DNA of 15,077 nucleotides from an uncultured Bacilli bacterium (lineage in GTDB: Bacteria; Bacillota_I; Bacilli_A; RF39; UBA660): positions 1 through 15,077 of the forward strand of contig CANPYU010000010.1 of the NCBI GenBank assembly GCA_947588665.1, written 5' to 3'. The number at the start of each line of letters is the position of its first letter. Position 1 is the first letter of the stretch. Positions 1 to 7,826 of this stretch are shown here, piece by piece. The position numbers and the translations under genes are program-made. A model generated the notes under the pieces. It had not been told where the DNA came from. It saw only the letters and a program-made list of their open reading frames with translations, and ran no database searches.

Positions 1-389
<389 letters not shown>

Positions 390-400
390 CATAACCACCT

Positions 401-432
401 AAAAAACAAGCTATATACTTTTCATATATAGC
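401..432 (-). terminator. Rho-independent terminator between pduL and dus
   Basis: Perfect 8-bp inverted repeat GCTATATA / TATATAGC (410-417 and 425-432) with a 7-nt loop. Reading on the minus strand it is followed by TTGTTTTTT, i.e. a U tract at 409-401. It begins 8 nt after the pduL stop and ends next to the dus ribosome binding site. The stem is AT-rich, so termination may be partial and act as a read-through control for dus. Confidence 0.65.
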
Positions 433-440
433 AATTTATT

Positions 441-1025
441 TTACCATTCAATTTCTACTTCATCCCCAGTATTAAGCATAAACGCATTTGCATCATCTTT
501 ATCAATATGTAATTCATAAAAGCCATTATCACTTACTTTTACAAAAGCTTCCATTACTCCCCCTTTATCATTTTCTATCTTAACATTAACTAAATCTTCA
601 TGCTTCAATTTCAAATCTTTAGCTTTACTAGCATTCATATGAATGTGTCTTTCTGCTTGAATACATGCATTTTCTAAAGTTACCTCGCCTTTAGGCCCAA
701 TTAAAGTAATAGCTTCACTGTCCTCCAAATCACCACTTTGTCTAACTGGTGGATTAACACCCAAAACTATGGCATCGCTTCTTGATACTTCAACCTGATT
801 ATAACTTCTAAGTGGTCCAATTAATCTCACATTAGGAATTTCTCCCTTAGGACCCTTTAAAGTTAATGTTTGAAAAGAAGCAAATTCCCCAATCTGATTT
901 AAAGGTCTTTTAATTGACAATGCTTCATCAAATAACTTATCATAAATTTCCTTTGTTAAATGTACATGTCTATTACTAACTGCAACAGTAACAAAAACCT
1001 TTTCTTTTACTTTCTTTACTAACAT
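441..1025 (-). CDS. pduL: PduL-type phosphate acyltransferase (phosphotransacetylase)
   Basis: Swaps CoA and phosphate on short acyl groups (acetyl- or propanoyl-CoA to the acyl phosphate), feeding substrate-level ATP synthesis by an acetate/propionate kinase. The whole 194-aa protein matches the PduL fold: VSNRHVHLT near the N-terminus, GEFASF, GPLR, VEVSRSDA, PPVRQSGD, then RHIHM in the second half; the histidines of these motifs are the zinc ligands in the family. The frame is open to a TTG at 1043, but the ATG at 1025 is preferred because AAGGA (1036-1032) lies 6 nt upstream of it. There is no N-terminal extension that could act as a microcompartment encapsulation peptide, and no shell genes are nearby, so a free cytosolic enzyme replacing Pta is likely. 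Acyl specificity cannot be read from sequence. Confidence 0.92.
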   Translation of the reverse strand: MLVKKVKEKVFVTVAVSNRHVHLTKEIYDKLFDEALSIKRPLNQIGEFASFQTLTLKGPKGEIPNVRLIGPLRSYNQVEVSRSDAIVLGVNPPVRQSGDLEDSEAITLIGPKGEVTLENACIQAERHIHMNASKAKDLKLKHEDLVNVKIENDKGGVMEAFVKVSDNGFYELHIDKDDANAFMLNTGDEVEIEW

Positions 1026-1047
1026 ATCTATTCCTTCTTCCAACCTA

Positions 1048-1056
1048 ATTGTACCA
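1048..1056 (-). promoter_or_regulatory. Extended -10 promoter of pduL
   Basis: On the minus strand TGGTACAAT, an extended -10 element (TGnTACAAT), lies 22 nt before the chosen ATG. Transcription would begin near 1041, just upstream of the ribosome binding site. No good -35 hexamer is seen, which is typical of extended -10 promoters. Confidence 0.5.
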
Positions 1057-1148
1057 TTTTTTTCTTCAAAAAAGAAGAAGAAAACTAAAACTAATTATTA
1101 ATATTTGCTAAAAATACTTTTTATGATAAAATAAAACAAGGTGATAAA

Positions 1149-2006
1149 ATGCAAACTTTAATTATAAGTGCTTGTACTGATGCTGGTGTAAATATTAATG
1201 GTGCTAATATAGGTGCCAAAAAACTAGGAAAATATTTAGAATCGAAAAATCTCCCTGTTATATATCTTCAAAATGATCCCCATTTTGTTAAAGAAACTTC
1301 ACCTACTAACTACCAAAAAAATATCAATACAATTAATACCTTTAATAAAAAACTATATGATACAATTACGAACGAAAAAAAATTTTCTCTTACTATCGGA
1401 GGAGATCATTCTATTGCTATAGGAAGTGCTCTTGCAAGCAACACTAATAACCAAAATATTGGTATAATCTGGTTTGATGCCCATCCTGACTATAATACTT
1501 TTAAAACCACCATCACCGGAAACATTCATGGACTTCCTCTCGCGGCCATAAATGGCTTTGAAACAAAAGAATTAACCACATTCACTAATAATTATATTAA
1601 ACCTGAAAATACCGTTATTATTGGTGCCCGAAGTATTGATCCAAAAGAAAAAGAAAATCTTTTAAAAACTGGAGTAAAACTTTACACGACCACAGATATC
1701 CATAAATACGGCTTAAAATATATTATTACTGAAGCTATAAAGATAGCCAGTAAAAATACAAACGGCATTCATATCAGTTATGATTTAGATGTTATTGATC
1801 CCAAAATTGCCCCTGGAGTCTCCATCCCCGAAATAAATGGAATCACAAAAAAAGAAGCAATAGATGCTCTAAATCTTTTCTTAACTAATATTGATAAAAT
1901 AGTATCTTTTGATTTAGTTGAATTTAATCCCTTAAAAGATAATAATCATGTAACTTATGATTTAGCTACTAATATATTAGATAATATTATAAATACTTTA
2001 AAATAA
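1149..2006 (+). CDS. Arginase-family ureohydrolase
   Basis: Binuclear-manganese hydrolase of the arginase/agmatinase/formiminoglutamase superfamily, 285 aa, close to the usual 290-310. All six expected metal ligands are present: H87 in GGDHS, D110, H112 and D114 in DAHPDYN, D212 and D214 in SYDLDVIDP. DAHxDxNT, GNIHGLPLA (123-132) and DPKIAPGVS (217-225) fit true arginases (urea plus ornithine from arginine) better than agmatinases, but the N-terminus lacks the usual arginase opening and VEFNP replaces the common VEVNP, so arginase is likely, not proven. AAGGTG lies 5 nt before the ATG. No other arginine or urea gene is in view. Stop codons of this gene and the convergent downstream gene are 3 nt apart, and no terminator is seen between them. 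Confidence 0.85.
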   Translation: MQTLIISACTDAGVNINGANIGAKKLGKYLESKNLPVIYLQNDPHFVKETSPTNYQKNINTINTFNKKLYDTITNEKKFSLTIGGDHSIAIGSALASNTNNQNIGIIWFDAHPDYNTFKTTITGNIHGLPLAAINGFETKELTTFTNNYIKPENTVIIGARSIDPKEKENLLKTGVKLYTTTDIHKYGLKYIITEAIKIASKNTNGIHISYDLDVIDPKIAPGVSIPEINGITKKEAIDALNLFLTNIDKIVSFDLVEFNPLKDNNHVTYDLATNILDNIINTLK

Positions 2007-2009
2007 ATA

Positions 2010-2513
2010 CTAACTGTTTTTTAAATTATTATAAATAATAGCTAATTTAACTATCACCCATATAAGCACATCCATTAATTGAGGACTCTTTATATAAGTT
2101 GGAATCATTAATTCTTCTACATTTACAATATTAATAGGAAATGTTATCTTTCTTCCATTAACTCCAATCGTCTTAGAATATAATTGATAAACTAATAAAT
2201 CACTAGCTTTTTTAATATTCTCTTCTTCTTCAAAAGAAGTTATTACTTTTGAACCAAATGTAAAATGCTTCCAATATTCTTCATAATTAATTCTCAAAGT
2301 TTTAACATTCTTTTTAAAAAACATTTCTTTTATTTCTAATAGATAATCATTTAATAATGTTTGAATTATTTTATATTTATCTCTTTTATCTAATGCATTA
2401 TCTATCCCCAATAAACTACAATTACATTCATAATTAATTTCTTTCTTAGATTTAGGATTCTTAATTAAATTTCTAATTTCCTCTATATAAATGTCTAACA
2501 TACGGCTTGCCAT
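2010..2513 (-). CDS. Hypothetical protein, 167 aa
   Basis: I do not recognise this protein. It is charged and Lys/Ile/Asn-rich like its neighbours, looks mostly helical, has a Cys-x-Cys pair (CNCS) near residue 33 of the chosen reading, an acidic stretch FEEEENIKK mid-protein, and a hydrophobic C-terminal segment (MDVLIWVIVKLAII) broken by a lysine, which may be a buried helix rather than a membrane anchor. The frame is open from an ATG at 2537, but that has no ribosome binding site; the ATG at 2513 is preceded by GTGGGG about 6 nt upstream. It has its own promoter, is convergent with the arginase gene, and lies downstream of the wall block on the same strand. Codon use fits the genome, so it is probably a real gene. 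Confidence 0.6.
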   Translation of the reverse strand: MASRMLDIYIEEIRNLIKNPKSKKEINYECNCSLLGIDNALDKRDKYKIIQTLLNDYLLEIKEMFFKKNVKTLRINYEEYWKHFTFGSKVITSFEEEENIKKASDLLVYQLYSKTIGVNGRKITFPINIVNVEELMIPTYIKSPQLMDVLIWVIVKLAIIYNNLKNS

Positions 2514-2553
2514 TTTAAACCCCACTTTCACATACATTAATAATTTCTAACTT

Positions 2554-2562
2554 ATTATAACA
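2554..2562 (-). promoter_or_regulatory. Extended -10 promoter of the 167-aa gene
   Basis: Minus-strand TGTTATAAT, a perfect extended -10 (TGnTATAAT), at 2562-2554. The predicted start near 2547 gives a leader of about 34 nt to the ATG at 2513. It supports separate transcription from the wall block. Confidence 0.55.
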
Positions 2563-2705
2563 TGATTTTAACAATAATAAAACAGTTTTGTGCTAAAAGT
2601 TTAGGATTAATAAATAATAATGTCTAAAAGATTAATATAAATAATCCCCAAAAAGCCCCTAATAATCGCTATTTCATCTTATTTAAACTATAATATAAAA
2701 TTTCT

Positions 2706-4229
2706 TTAATTAGAAATAAATGTATTTTCATATTCCTGAAAAGCTTCTAATACACATTCAGTATCAGTTTTACATGGCAAATATTCTGTTCCATATTTCT
2801 GCCTTGTTTCATTACCCTTACCAGTTATTAATACTACACTATTAGAATTATCTAAAATAGCCCTTTTTATTGCTTCTTCTCTATCTACTATTATTTTATA
2901 TTCCCCATTACTTTCTTTCACAAAAGAAGCAATTTCTTCACATATTTTTGTTACATCCTCGGGTCCTGGATCTTCCGCGGTTAAATAAGTAATATTCGAA
3001 TTAAGTCCTGATAATAACCCTAAATCATGACGTCTAATCTGGGCTTTACCTCCTGGACATCCAAAAACAGTAATAATCTTCCTATTAGGATATTCACTTT
3101 TAACAGATTCATATAATTTTTCAAAACTAAGCTTATTATGAGCATAATCAACTATGGCTATAATCTTATTATCTTTAGAAACATGGGCTTCCATCCTTCC
3201 ACTAGCTCGCCCTACCTCTAATCCTTGAAACATATTCTCATAAGGAATACCTAAAATATAAGCAACACTTATCGCCCCCATCGCATTTTCTACATTAAAA
3301 AGTCCTGGCATTGTAAGTCTAAATTCTTTATCAAATTTAGGTGTTCTTACTTTAAAACTCACTGTCGTATGATCTATTTTTTTAATATCATAGCCATATA
3401 TATCCGCGGCTTTATTTTTAATACTAAAAGTAACTACATTCTTTACTTTTTTAGCTTTTTCTAACACTTCATCTAATCTATCAGTATCTAAATTTAAAGC
3501 TAAACTCTTAACCTGATCAAAAAGTTTTAACTTAGAATAAAAATAATCATCATAATCGGGATGTTCAATCAAGCTTATATGATCCGGTGATATATTTAAA
3601 AATACTCCAACATCATAAGTTACCCCATAAACCCGCTTAAGCTTTAATGCTTGACTACTAACCTCCATAACTAAGCTATCTAAACCTGCATCTACCGCAT
3701 TAGCCATAATTCTTTGTAAATCAATTGACTCAGGACTAGTAATTAAAGACTCTTTAGTCGACTTTCCATCATAAACATCTATCGATGAAACAATTGCCAT
3801 ATCTTTATTCTGCTTCTTTAAATAATTATCCATAATACTTTTAACATAATAAGCTGTAGTTGATTTACCCTTAGTTCCTGTAATACCTACAACTTTTAAT
3901 TTATCAGCAGGATTATTATAATAAAGAATTGATATTAAAGCCAAAGATGCTCTTATATCTTTAACGACAATATAAGGATAATCTGGTTCTGTTAAATTAG
4001 CCGCCTCACACACATACAATAATGCTTTCTTTTCTATTGCTTCTTTTAAATAAATAGATTTATATTTTATCCCTTTACATATATATAAAGTCTGTTCTTT
4101 AACTTCTTTCGAATTATGAGTAATATTTTTTACTTCTACATTCAATAAATCATTATTTATATTTAAAGTCTCTATTAAATTATCTTTTTTTAAAACTTCA
4201 ATATAATCCTTTACTTTAAAAGTTTTCAT
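2706..4229 (-). CDS. murE2: MurE-type ligase, L-lysine (streptococcal) type
   Basis: ATP-dependent Mur ligase, 507 aa, predicted to add a diamino acid to UDP-MurNAc-L-Ala-D-Glu in the cytosol. Seen: N-terminal UDP-binding domain (about 1-108), P-loop GITGTKGKSTT (115-125), TSPESIDL (164-171), VMEVSSQAL (187-195), VGVFLNISPDHI (207-218), likely carbamylated lysine K233, GRASGRMEA (340-348), DYAHN (361-365). At the substrate-selecting position, where DAP-adding enzymes have DNPR, it has EDPG (419-422), so the carboxylate-binding arginine is missing. The surrounding sequence recalls streptococcal L-lysine-adding MurE. AGGAGA lies inside the end of the upstream ATP-grasp gene, and only 2 nt separate that stop from this ATG, so the two are translationally coupled. 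Lysine as substrate is inferred; ornithine or another amine is possible. Confidence 0.85.
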   Translation of the reverse strand: MKTFKVKDYIEVLKKDNLIETLNINNDLLNVEVKNITHNSKEVKEQTLYICKGIKYKSIYLKEAIEKKALLYVCEAANLTEPDYPYIVVKDIRASLALISILYYNNPADKLKVVGITGTKGKSTTAYYVKSIMDNYLKKQNKDMAIVSSIDVYDGKSTKESLITSPESIDLQRIMANAVDAGLDSLVMEVSSQALKLKRVYGVTYDVGVFLNISPDHISLIEHPDYDDYFYSKLKLFDQVKSLALNLDTDRLDEVLEKAKKVKNVVTFSIKNKAADIYGYDIKKIDHTTVSFKVRTPKFDKEFRLTMPGLFNVENAMGAISVAYILGIPYENMFQGLEVGRASGRMEAHVSKDNKIIAIVDYAHNKLSFEKLYESVKSEYPNRKIITVFGCPGGKAQIRRHDLGLLSGLNSNITYLTAEDPGPEDVTKICEEIASFVKESNGEYKIIVDREEAIKRAILDNSNSVVLITGKGNETRQKYGTEYLPCKTDTECVLEAFQEYENTFISN

Positions 4230-4231
4230 AA

Positions 4232-5446
4232 TTATTCTCCTAAATATTTTTTAAATTTATCAAATTGTTTTTTATCTGCCCTTTTAAGTCTTATATATCT
4301 CTTTAAATTATTATCCCCTTTATAATACAAAGGATTAGTAATCTTTTTTTCTTTAACTAATTTTTTCATTTCTTCCACATATTTCTTATCTTTAACATAA
4401 GTATAAGCAATCTTTATTGGAATCATTGTCCAAAGATACTTACTATCTGCAATTGTAAAATCTGTATCTTTATTATATATATAATCTTCTGTAATATATT
4501 TAGCTAAATTATAACCAGCCCCCGTTACATAATAATTACTTCTCCCCTGTCTTAAATTAATTTCAAATACTCGATAAGTATTATCTCTTTTATCATATTT
4601 AATATCAAAATTACTAAATCCCACATAATGAATAGCTTCCAAAAATTCTTTTATTTTTATTGCTAATTCTTTATTATATTCATTAATAACCACTGCATGA
4701 TTTCCAATACCATGAGGAGTATGCTCTTCAAGCATGGTGTGTCCAAGACTCATTAATTTAACCTTCCCAGACTTGTCAGAATAACAAGTCATAACTCGCA
4801 TATAAGTATCATCACCTGGAATAAAATCTTGTAATATTAAAGTATCACTATAACCCGCCTCATATATTTCATCTATTACTTTTAATAATTCTTCTTCAGA
4901 CTCTATTTTATAAACTTTAAACTGTCCTGGAAACTCATGAGCAAAATAATCCACACTGTTAGAAGGCTTAAGAATAACTGGATAAGAAAAATCTAACTTA
5001 AAATCATGTCCCATTTTTCTATCATATATAAAAGTTTTAGGATAATCTAACCCATATTTTTTACACATTTCATAAAAACATTCTTTTTTAATTAATTTTT
5101 CCATTAAATTCTTATCAATATATGGAATAATAAAATTATCTCTTAAACTTTCTCTATTTTCAATAATATTTCGCACATAGTTATCACCACATCCCAGTAA
5201 TATTAACTTTTTATTTTTATTTAAAAGAGCATAATCATTTAAAACTTTAATAAATACTTCCTTTTTGTCTATATCAGGGCATGCTAGAAAATCTACTATT
5301 TTACTCTGAAAACTAGGTCCTGTATAATATTTTCCAATAACTTTAGTTTTAATTTTATATTCTTCATGAAAAGCTCTAGCCATACTATAAGTATTAATAT
5401 CACTACCCAAAAGTACTGCTTCAAAATCTTTCTCTATTATTTTCAA
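4232..5446 (-). CDS. ATP-grasp D-aspartate ligase-like enzyme (AslFm family)
   Basis: Resembles the Enterococcus faecium D-aspartate ligase, which joins the beta-carboxylate of D-Asp to the epsilon-amino group of L-Lys in the peptidoglycan precursor, making the side branch used for cross-linking. Family-like stretches: VLLGSDINTYSMARAF at the N-terminus, LLGCGDNYVRN, ILKPSNSVDYFAHEFPG at the ATP-grasp start, LQDFIPGDDTYMRV, LGHTMLEEHTPHGIGNHA, and the metal/substrate motif FEINLRQGRSNYYVTGAGYN. The frame is open to a GTG at 5455, but AGGAAGTGA (5460-5452) would overlap it; a TTG at 5446, 5 nt after that site, is the better start (404 aa). It is the first gene of a pair with murE2 and has its own promoter. 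Acceptor (Lys) is inferred from the family and from murE2. Confidence 0.82.
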   Translation of the reverse strand: MKIIEKDFEAVLLGSDINTYSMARAFHEEYKIKTKVIGKYYTGPSFQSKIVDFLACPDIDKKEVFIKVLNDYALLNKNKKLILLGCGDNYVRNIIENRESLRDNFIIPYIDKNLMEKLIKKECFYEMCKKYGLDYPKTFIYDRKMGHDFKLDFSYPVILKPSNSVDYFAHEFPGQFKVYKIESEEELLKVIDEIYEAGYSDTLILQDFIPGDDTYMRVMTCYSDKSGKVKLMSLGHTMLEEHTPHGIGNHAVVINEYNKELAIKIKEFLEAIHYVGFSNFDIKYDKRDNTYRVFEINLRQGRSNYYVTGAGYNLAKYITEDYIYNKDTDFTIADSKYLWTMIPIKIAYTYVKDKKYVEEMKKLVKEKKITNPLYYKGDNNLKRYIRLKRADKKQFDKFKKYLGE

Positions 5447-5471
5447 TCTAATCACTTCCTAAAACATCTTT

Positions 5472-5500
5472 ATTATACTATAAAGATCTTTTAAAAACAA
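5472..5500 (-). promoter_or_regulatory. Sigma-A promoter for the D-Asp ligase-like gene and murE2
   Basis: Minus-strand TTGTTT (5500-5495), 17-bp spacer, TATAAT (5477-5472). Start of transcription is expected near 5465, about 19 nt before the TTG start. It sits in the 72-nt gap after the upstream murE, so the ligase pair can be expressed apart from dapF-murE. Confidence 0.7.
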
Positions 5501-5518
5501 TTCTTTTAATTATTAGAA

Positions 5519-6976
5519 CTATTTTCCATTTTTAATTTTTTCTAATATATCTAACTCTTTAAAAGGATATTTAACCCCTTTAATATCTTGATATTCTTCA
5601 TGGCCCTTTCCTATTAAAACAATTAAATCTCCCTCTCTTGCATAATTACAAGCATATCTAATCGCTTGTTCTCGATCATTTATTTCAATATATTTAGCAT
5701 TAACTTTATTAAGCCCTTGCTTTATATCTTCATTTATTGCACTTATTTCTTCAAATCTAGGATTATCCATTGTAATAATAGATAAATCACTATAAGAACC
5801 AATTATTTCTCCCAAACTTATTCGGCGCTTTTTAGGTCTATTTCCTCCTCCGCCAAACACTGTAATTAACCTTTTTGGTTCATATTCCCCCAAAGTTGCC
5901 ACTAAATTTTTAAGACCATCTTCCGTATGAGCATAATCAATTAATACTTTATATTTTGATCCCATCATTGCAAGTTCCATTCTTCCTCTAACTCTTACAT
6001 CTAATAAAGATTTTTTAATTATATCTAAATCTATTCCTAATTTTAAGGCCACCATTATAGCCGCCAGTCCATTATAAATATTAAACTTTCCAGGTAAATT
6101 AGTTCTAAATTTTTCTTCTAATAAACCCGTTAATAAAAATTCTGACCCAAACATATCTTCATTATTAATTAATTTATATTCTCTAACTTTTAAATCAGCT
6201 GAAGTATCTATCGCATAACTACTAATAGGTGCGCCTACCCCCTCTAATACTTCTTTTAAATATAAAGAATCATTATTAACAATTACCTCTTTACTATTTA
6301 AAAACAATTTATTTTTACATCTTACATATTCTTCTTGATTTTCATGCTCATTAACTCCAATATGATCACTAGTAACATTAGTAAGAACCCCAATTAAAAA
6401 TGTAAGTCCCAAAAGTCTATTAAGCTTAAAAGCCTGACTTGAAGCTTCAATTATAACATGGGTTATTCCCCAATCTTTCATCTCTTTTAAATATTTAATT
6501 ACAAGATAAGATTCTGGTGTTGTATTTTTAGTTGTAATTATTTTATCTAAGTACTTAATTCCAATACTTCCAATTAAACCCGTTTTTATTCCTGCGTTAT
6601 CTAATATATTTTTAATTAAATATGTAGTTGTTGTCTTACCTGCAGTCCCCGTAACTCCAATAAGCACCAAATCTTTTTCTGGATGATTAAAGAAATTAAG
6701 ACTAGCATAAGCCAAAAATTCTCTTGTATCATTTACTTTTATAACAGTAACATCTCCATGTATCTGCATTATTTTTGAAACAACTATAACTTTTGCTCCT
6801 CTACTTATTGCCTCCGGTATATACTCATGTCCCGAAGTATTAAAGCCTTCGATCGCAACATACATATCACCATCTTCTACTATTCGACTATCATATTTAA
6901 TATCTTTAATATCACCAAGAATATTTCCTTCTAAAACAGTATATTTAATACCTTCTAATATTTTTTCTAATTTCAT
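5519..6976 (-). CDS. murE: UDP-MurNAc-tripeptide synthetase, meso-DAP type
   Basis: Adds meso-diaminopimelate to UDP-MurNAc-L-Ala-D-Glu using ATP. 485 aa, normal for MurE. Seen: YDSR (28-31) of the uridine-binding domain, P-loop GVTGTAGKTTT (107-117), NTTPES (151-156), IEASSQAF (176-183), TSDHIG (202-207), likely carbamylated lysine K221 in YVRCK, VRGRMEL (329-335), DYAHT (347-351). The DAP-recognition motif DNPR is intact at 404-407, and GKGHEEYQ (456-463) matches DAP-adding enzymes, so substrate choice is well supported. AAGGGGG lies about 7 nt before the ATG. Only 12 nt separate it from dapF upstream, so the enzyme making its substrate is co-transcribed. Together with murE2 the window holds two clearly different MurE enzymes. 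Confidence 0.93.
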   Translation of the reverse strand: MKLEKILEGIKYTVLEGNILGDIKDIKYDSRIVEDGDMYVAIEGFNTSGHEYIPEAISRGAKVIVVSKIMQIHGDVTVIKVNDTREFLAYASLNFFNHPEKDLVLIGVTGTAGKTTTTYLIKNILDNAGIKTGLIGSIGIKYLDKIITTKNTTPESYLVIKYLKEMKDWGITHVIIEASSQAFKLNRLLGLTFLIGVLTNVTSDHIGVNEHENQEEYVRCKNKLFLNSKEVIVNNDSLYLKEVLEGVGAPISSYAIDTSADLKVREYKLINNEDMFGSEFLLTGLLEEKFRTNLPGKFNIYNGLAAIMVALKLGIDLDIIKKSLLDVRVRGRMELAMMGSKYKVLIDYAHTEDGLKNLVATLGEYEPKRLITVFGGGGNRPKKRRISLGEIIGSYSDLSIITMDNPRFEEISAINEDIKQGLNKVNAKYIEINDREQAIRYACNYAREGDLIVLIGKGHEEYQDIKGVKYPFKELDILEKIKNGK

Positions 6977-6988
6977 ATTAAATCCCCC

Positions 6989-7816
6989 TTAATAATATCC
7001 TTCAAAAACAAAATTAGCATCTCCAAGCACTTTTACCTCTTGAGTATTCTCATCTTTTCTAACTTCTAATACTCCCCCAATTTGTTCTACTTTTGAACTA
7101 TTTTCTACTAACCCTAATAAATTTGCTACTACAAATGCTGCTGCACACCCAGTTGCACATCCAATAGTCTCTCCAGTCCCTCTTTCCCATTCTCTTATTT
7201 TTATATATTTAGAATTAACAACCTCAGCAAATGTTACATTAGTCTTCTTTAAAAATAATTCATAATTTTCTATCAAAGAACCATATTTAGCAATATCAAA
7301 ATTAACATCAGAAACTAATACAACTGTATGAGGATTACCCCAAGATAAACTAGTTAATAAAAATTCTTTATCTAAGATTTTAACTTTTTCCATCCAAAAT
7401 ATCTTCTTATCAGTTTTAACTGGTATAACTTTTGGATCAAAAATTGGTTTTCCCAAATTAGTTTCAATTAAAGAAACATTATTATCTTTAATAAATAATT
7501 TTAATTCTTTAATTCCTCCCAAAGTTTCAATTTTTAAATTTTCTTTTTTACATAGTCCTTTTTCATAAACATATTTAGCAACGCATCTAATCGCGTTCCC
7601 ACACATTTCCGCTTCAGTTCCATCCGGATTAAATATTCGCATTTTAAAGTCTGCTTTTAGACTAGCACAAATTAGTACTAATCCATCGCCTCCCACCCCC
7701 AAATGTCGATTTGTTATCTTTCTAGCAAGTTCTTCTAAATTATCTAACTCTTTATCTATCATATTAACATAAATATAATCATTTCCATAAGCCTGCATTT
7801 TTGTAAAATCAATCAT
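6989..7816 (-). CDS. dapF: Diaminopimelate epimerase
   Basis: PLP-independent epimerase converting LL- to meso-diaminopimelate, the precursor used by DAP-type MurE and, through LysA, for lysine. 275 aa, normal length. Both catalytic cysteines of the two-base mechanism are present: C72 in MCGNAIRC and C220 in GETIGCATG. Other family marks are MQAYGNDYIY (7-16), GVGGDG (40-45), FNPDGTEAE (62-70), WGNPH (159-163) and WERGTGET (210-217). The second site reads GCATGC where ACGTG is more usual; this is a conservative change. AAGGGGG precedes the ATG. It is 10 nt from the upstream PLP-enzyme gene and 12 nt from murE, in one transcription unit. Confidence 0.95.
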   Translation of the reverse strand: MIDFTKMQAYGNDYIYVNMIDKELDNLEELARKITNRHLGVGGDGLVLICASLKADFKMRIFNPDGTEAEMCGNAIRCVAKYVYEKGLCKKENLKIETLGGIKELKLFIKDNNVSLIETNLGKPIFDPKVIPVKTDKKIFWMEKVKILDKEFLLTSLSWGNPHTVVLVSDVNFDIAKYGSLIENYELFLKKTNVTFAEVVNSKYIKIREWERGTGETIGCATGCAAAFVVANLLGLVENSSKVEQIGGVLEVRKDENTQEVKVLGDANFVFEGYY

Positions 7817-7826
7817 AAAAACCCCC

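Noticed and set aside
441..1025. Bacterial microcompartment locus because of PduL
   Set aside because: No shell, aldehyde dehydrogenase or encapsulation peptide; PduL also occurs as a free phosphotransacylase.
1058..1084. TTTTCTTC...GAAGAAAA inverted repeat between pduL and the arginase gene
   Set aside because: Lies in a divergent promoter region where no terminator is needed; low-complexity stem with purine/pyrimidine runs.
1105..1132. TTGCTA-16-TAAAAT as an arginase-gene promoter
   Set aside because: Weak boxes and a start that would fall inside the ribosome binding site; TATGAT at 1122-1127 is an equally weak alternative, so none is annotated.
2578..2705. Possible terminator or small RNA after murE2, with near-repeats such as CTAAAAG...GATTAAT
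   Set aside because: Only 5-bp AT stems and imperfect repeats expected in such AT-rich sequence; I see no convincing element here.
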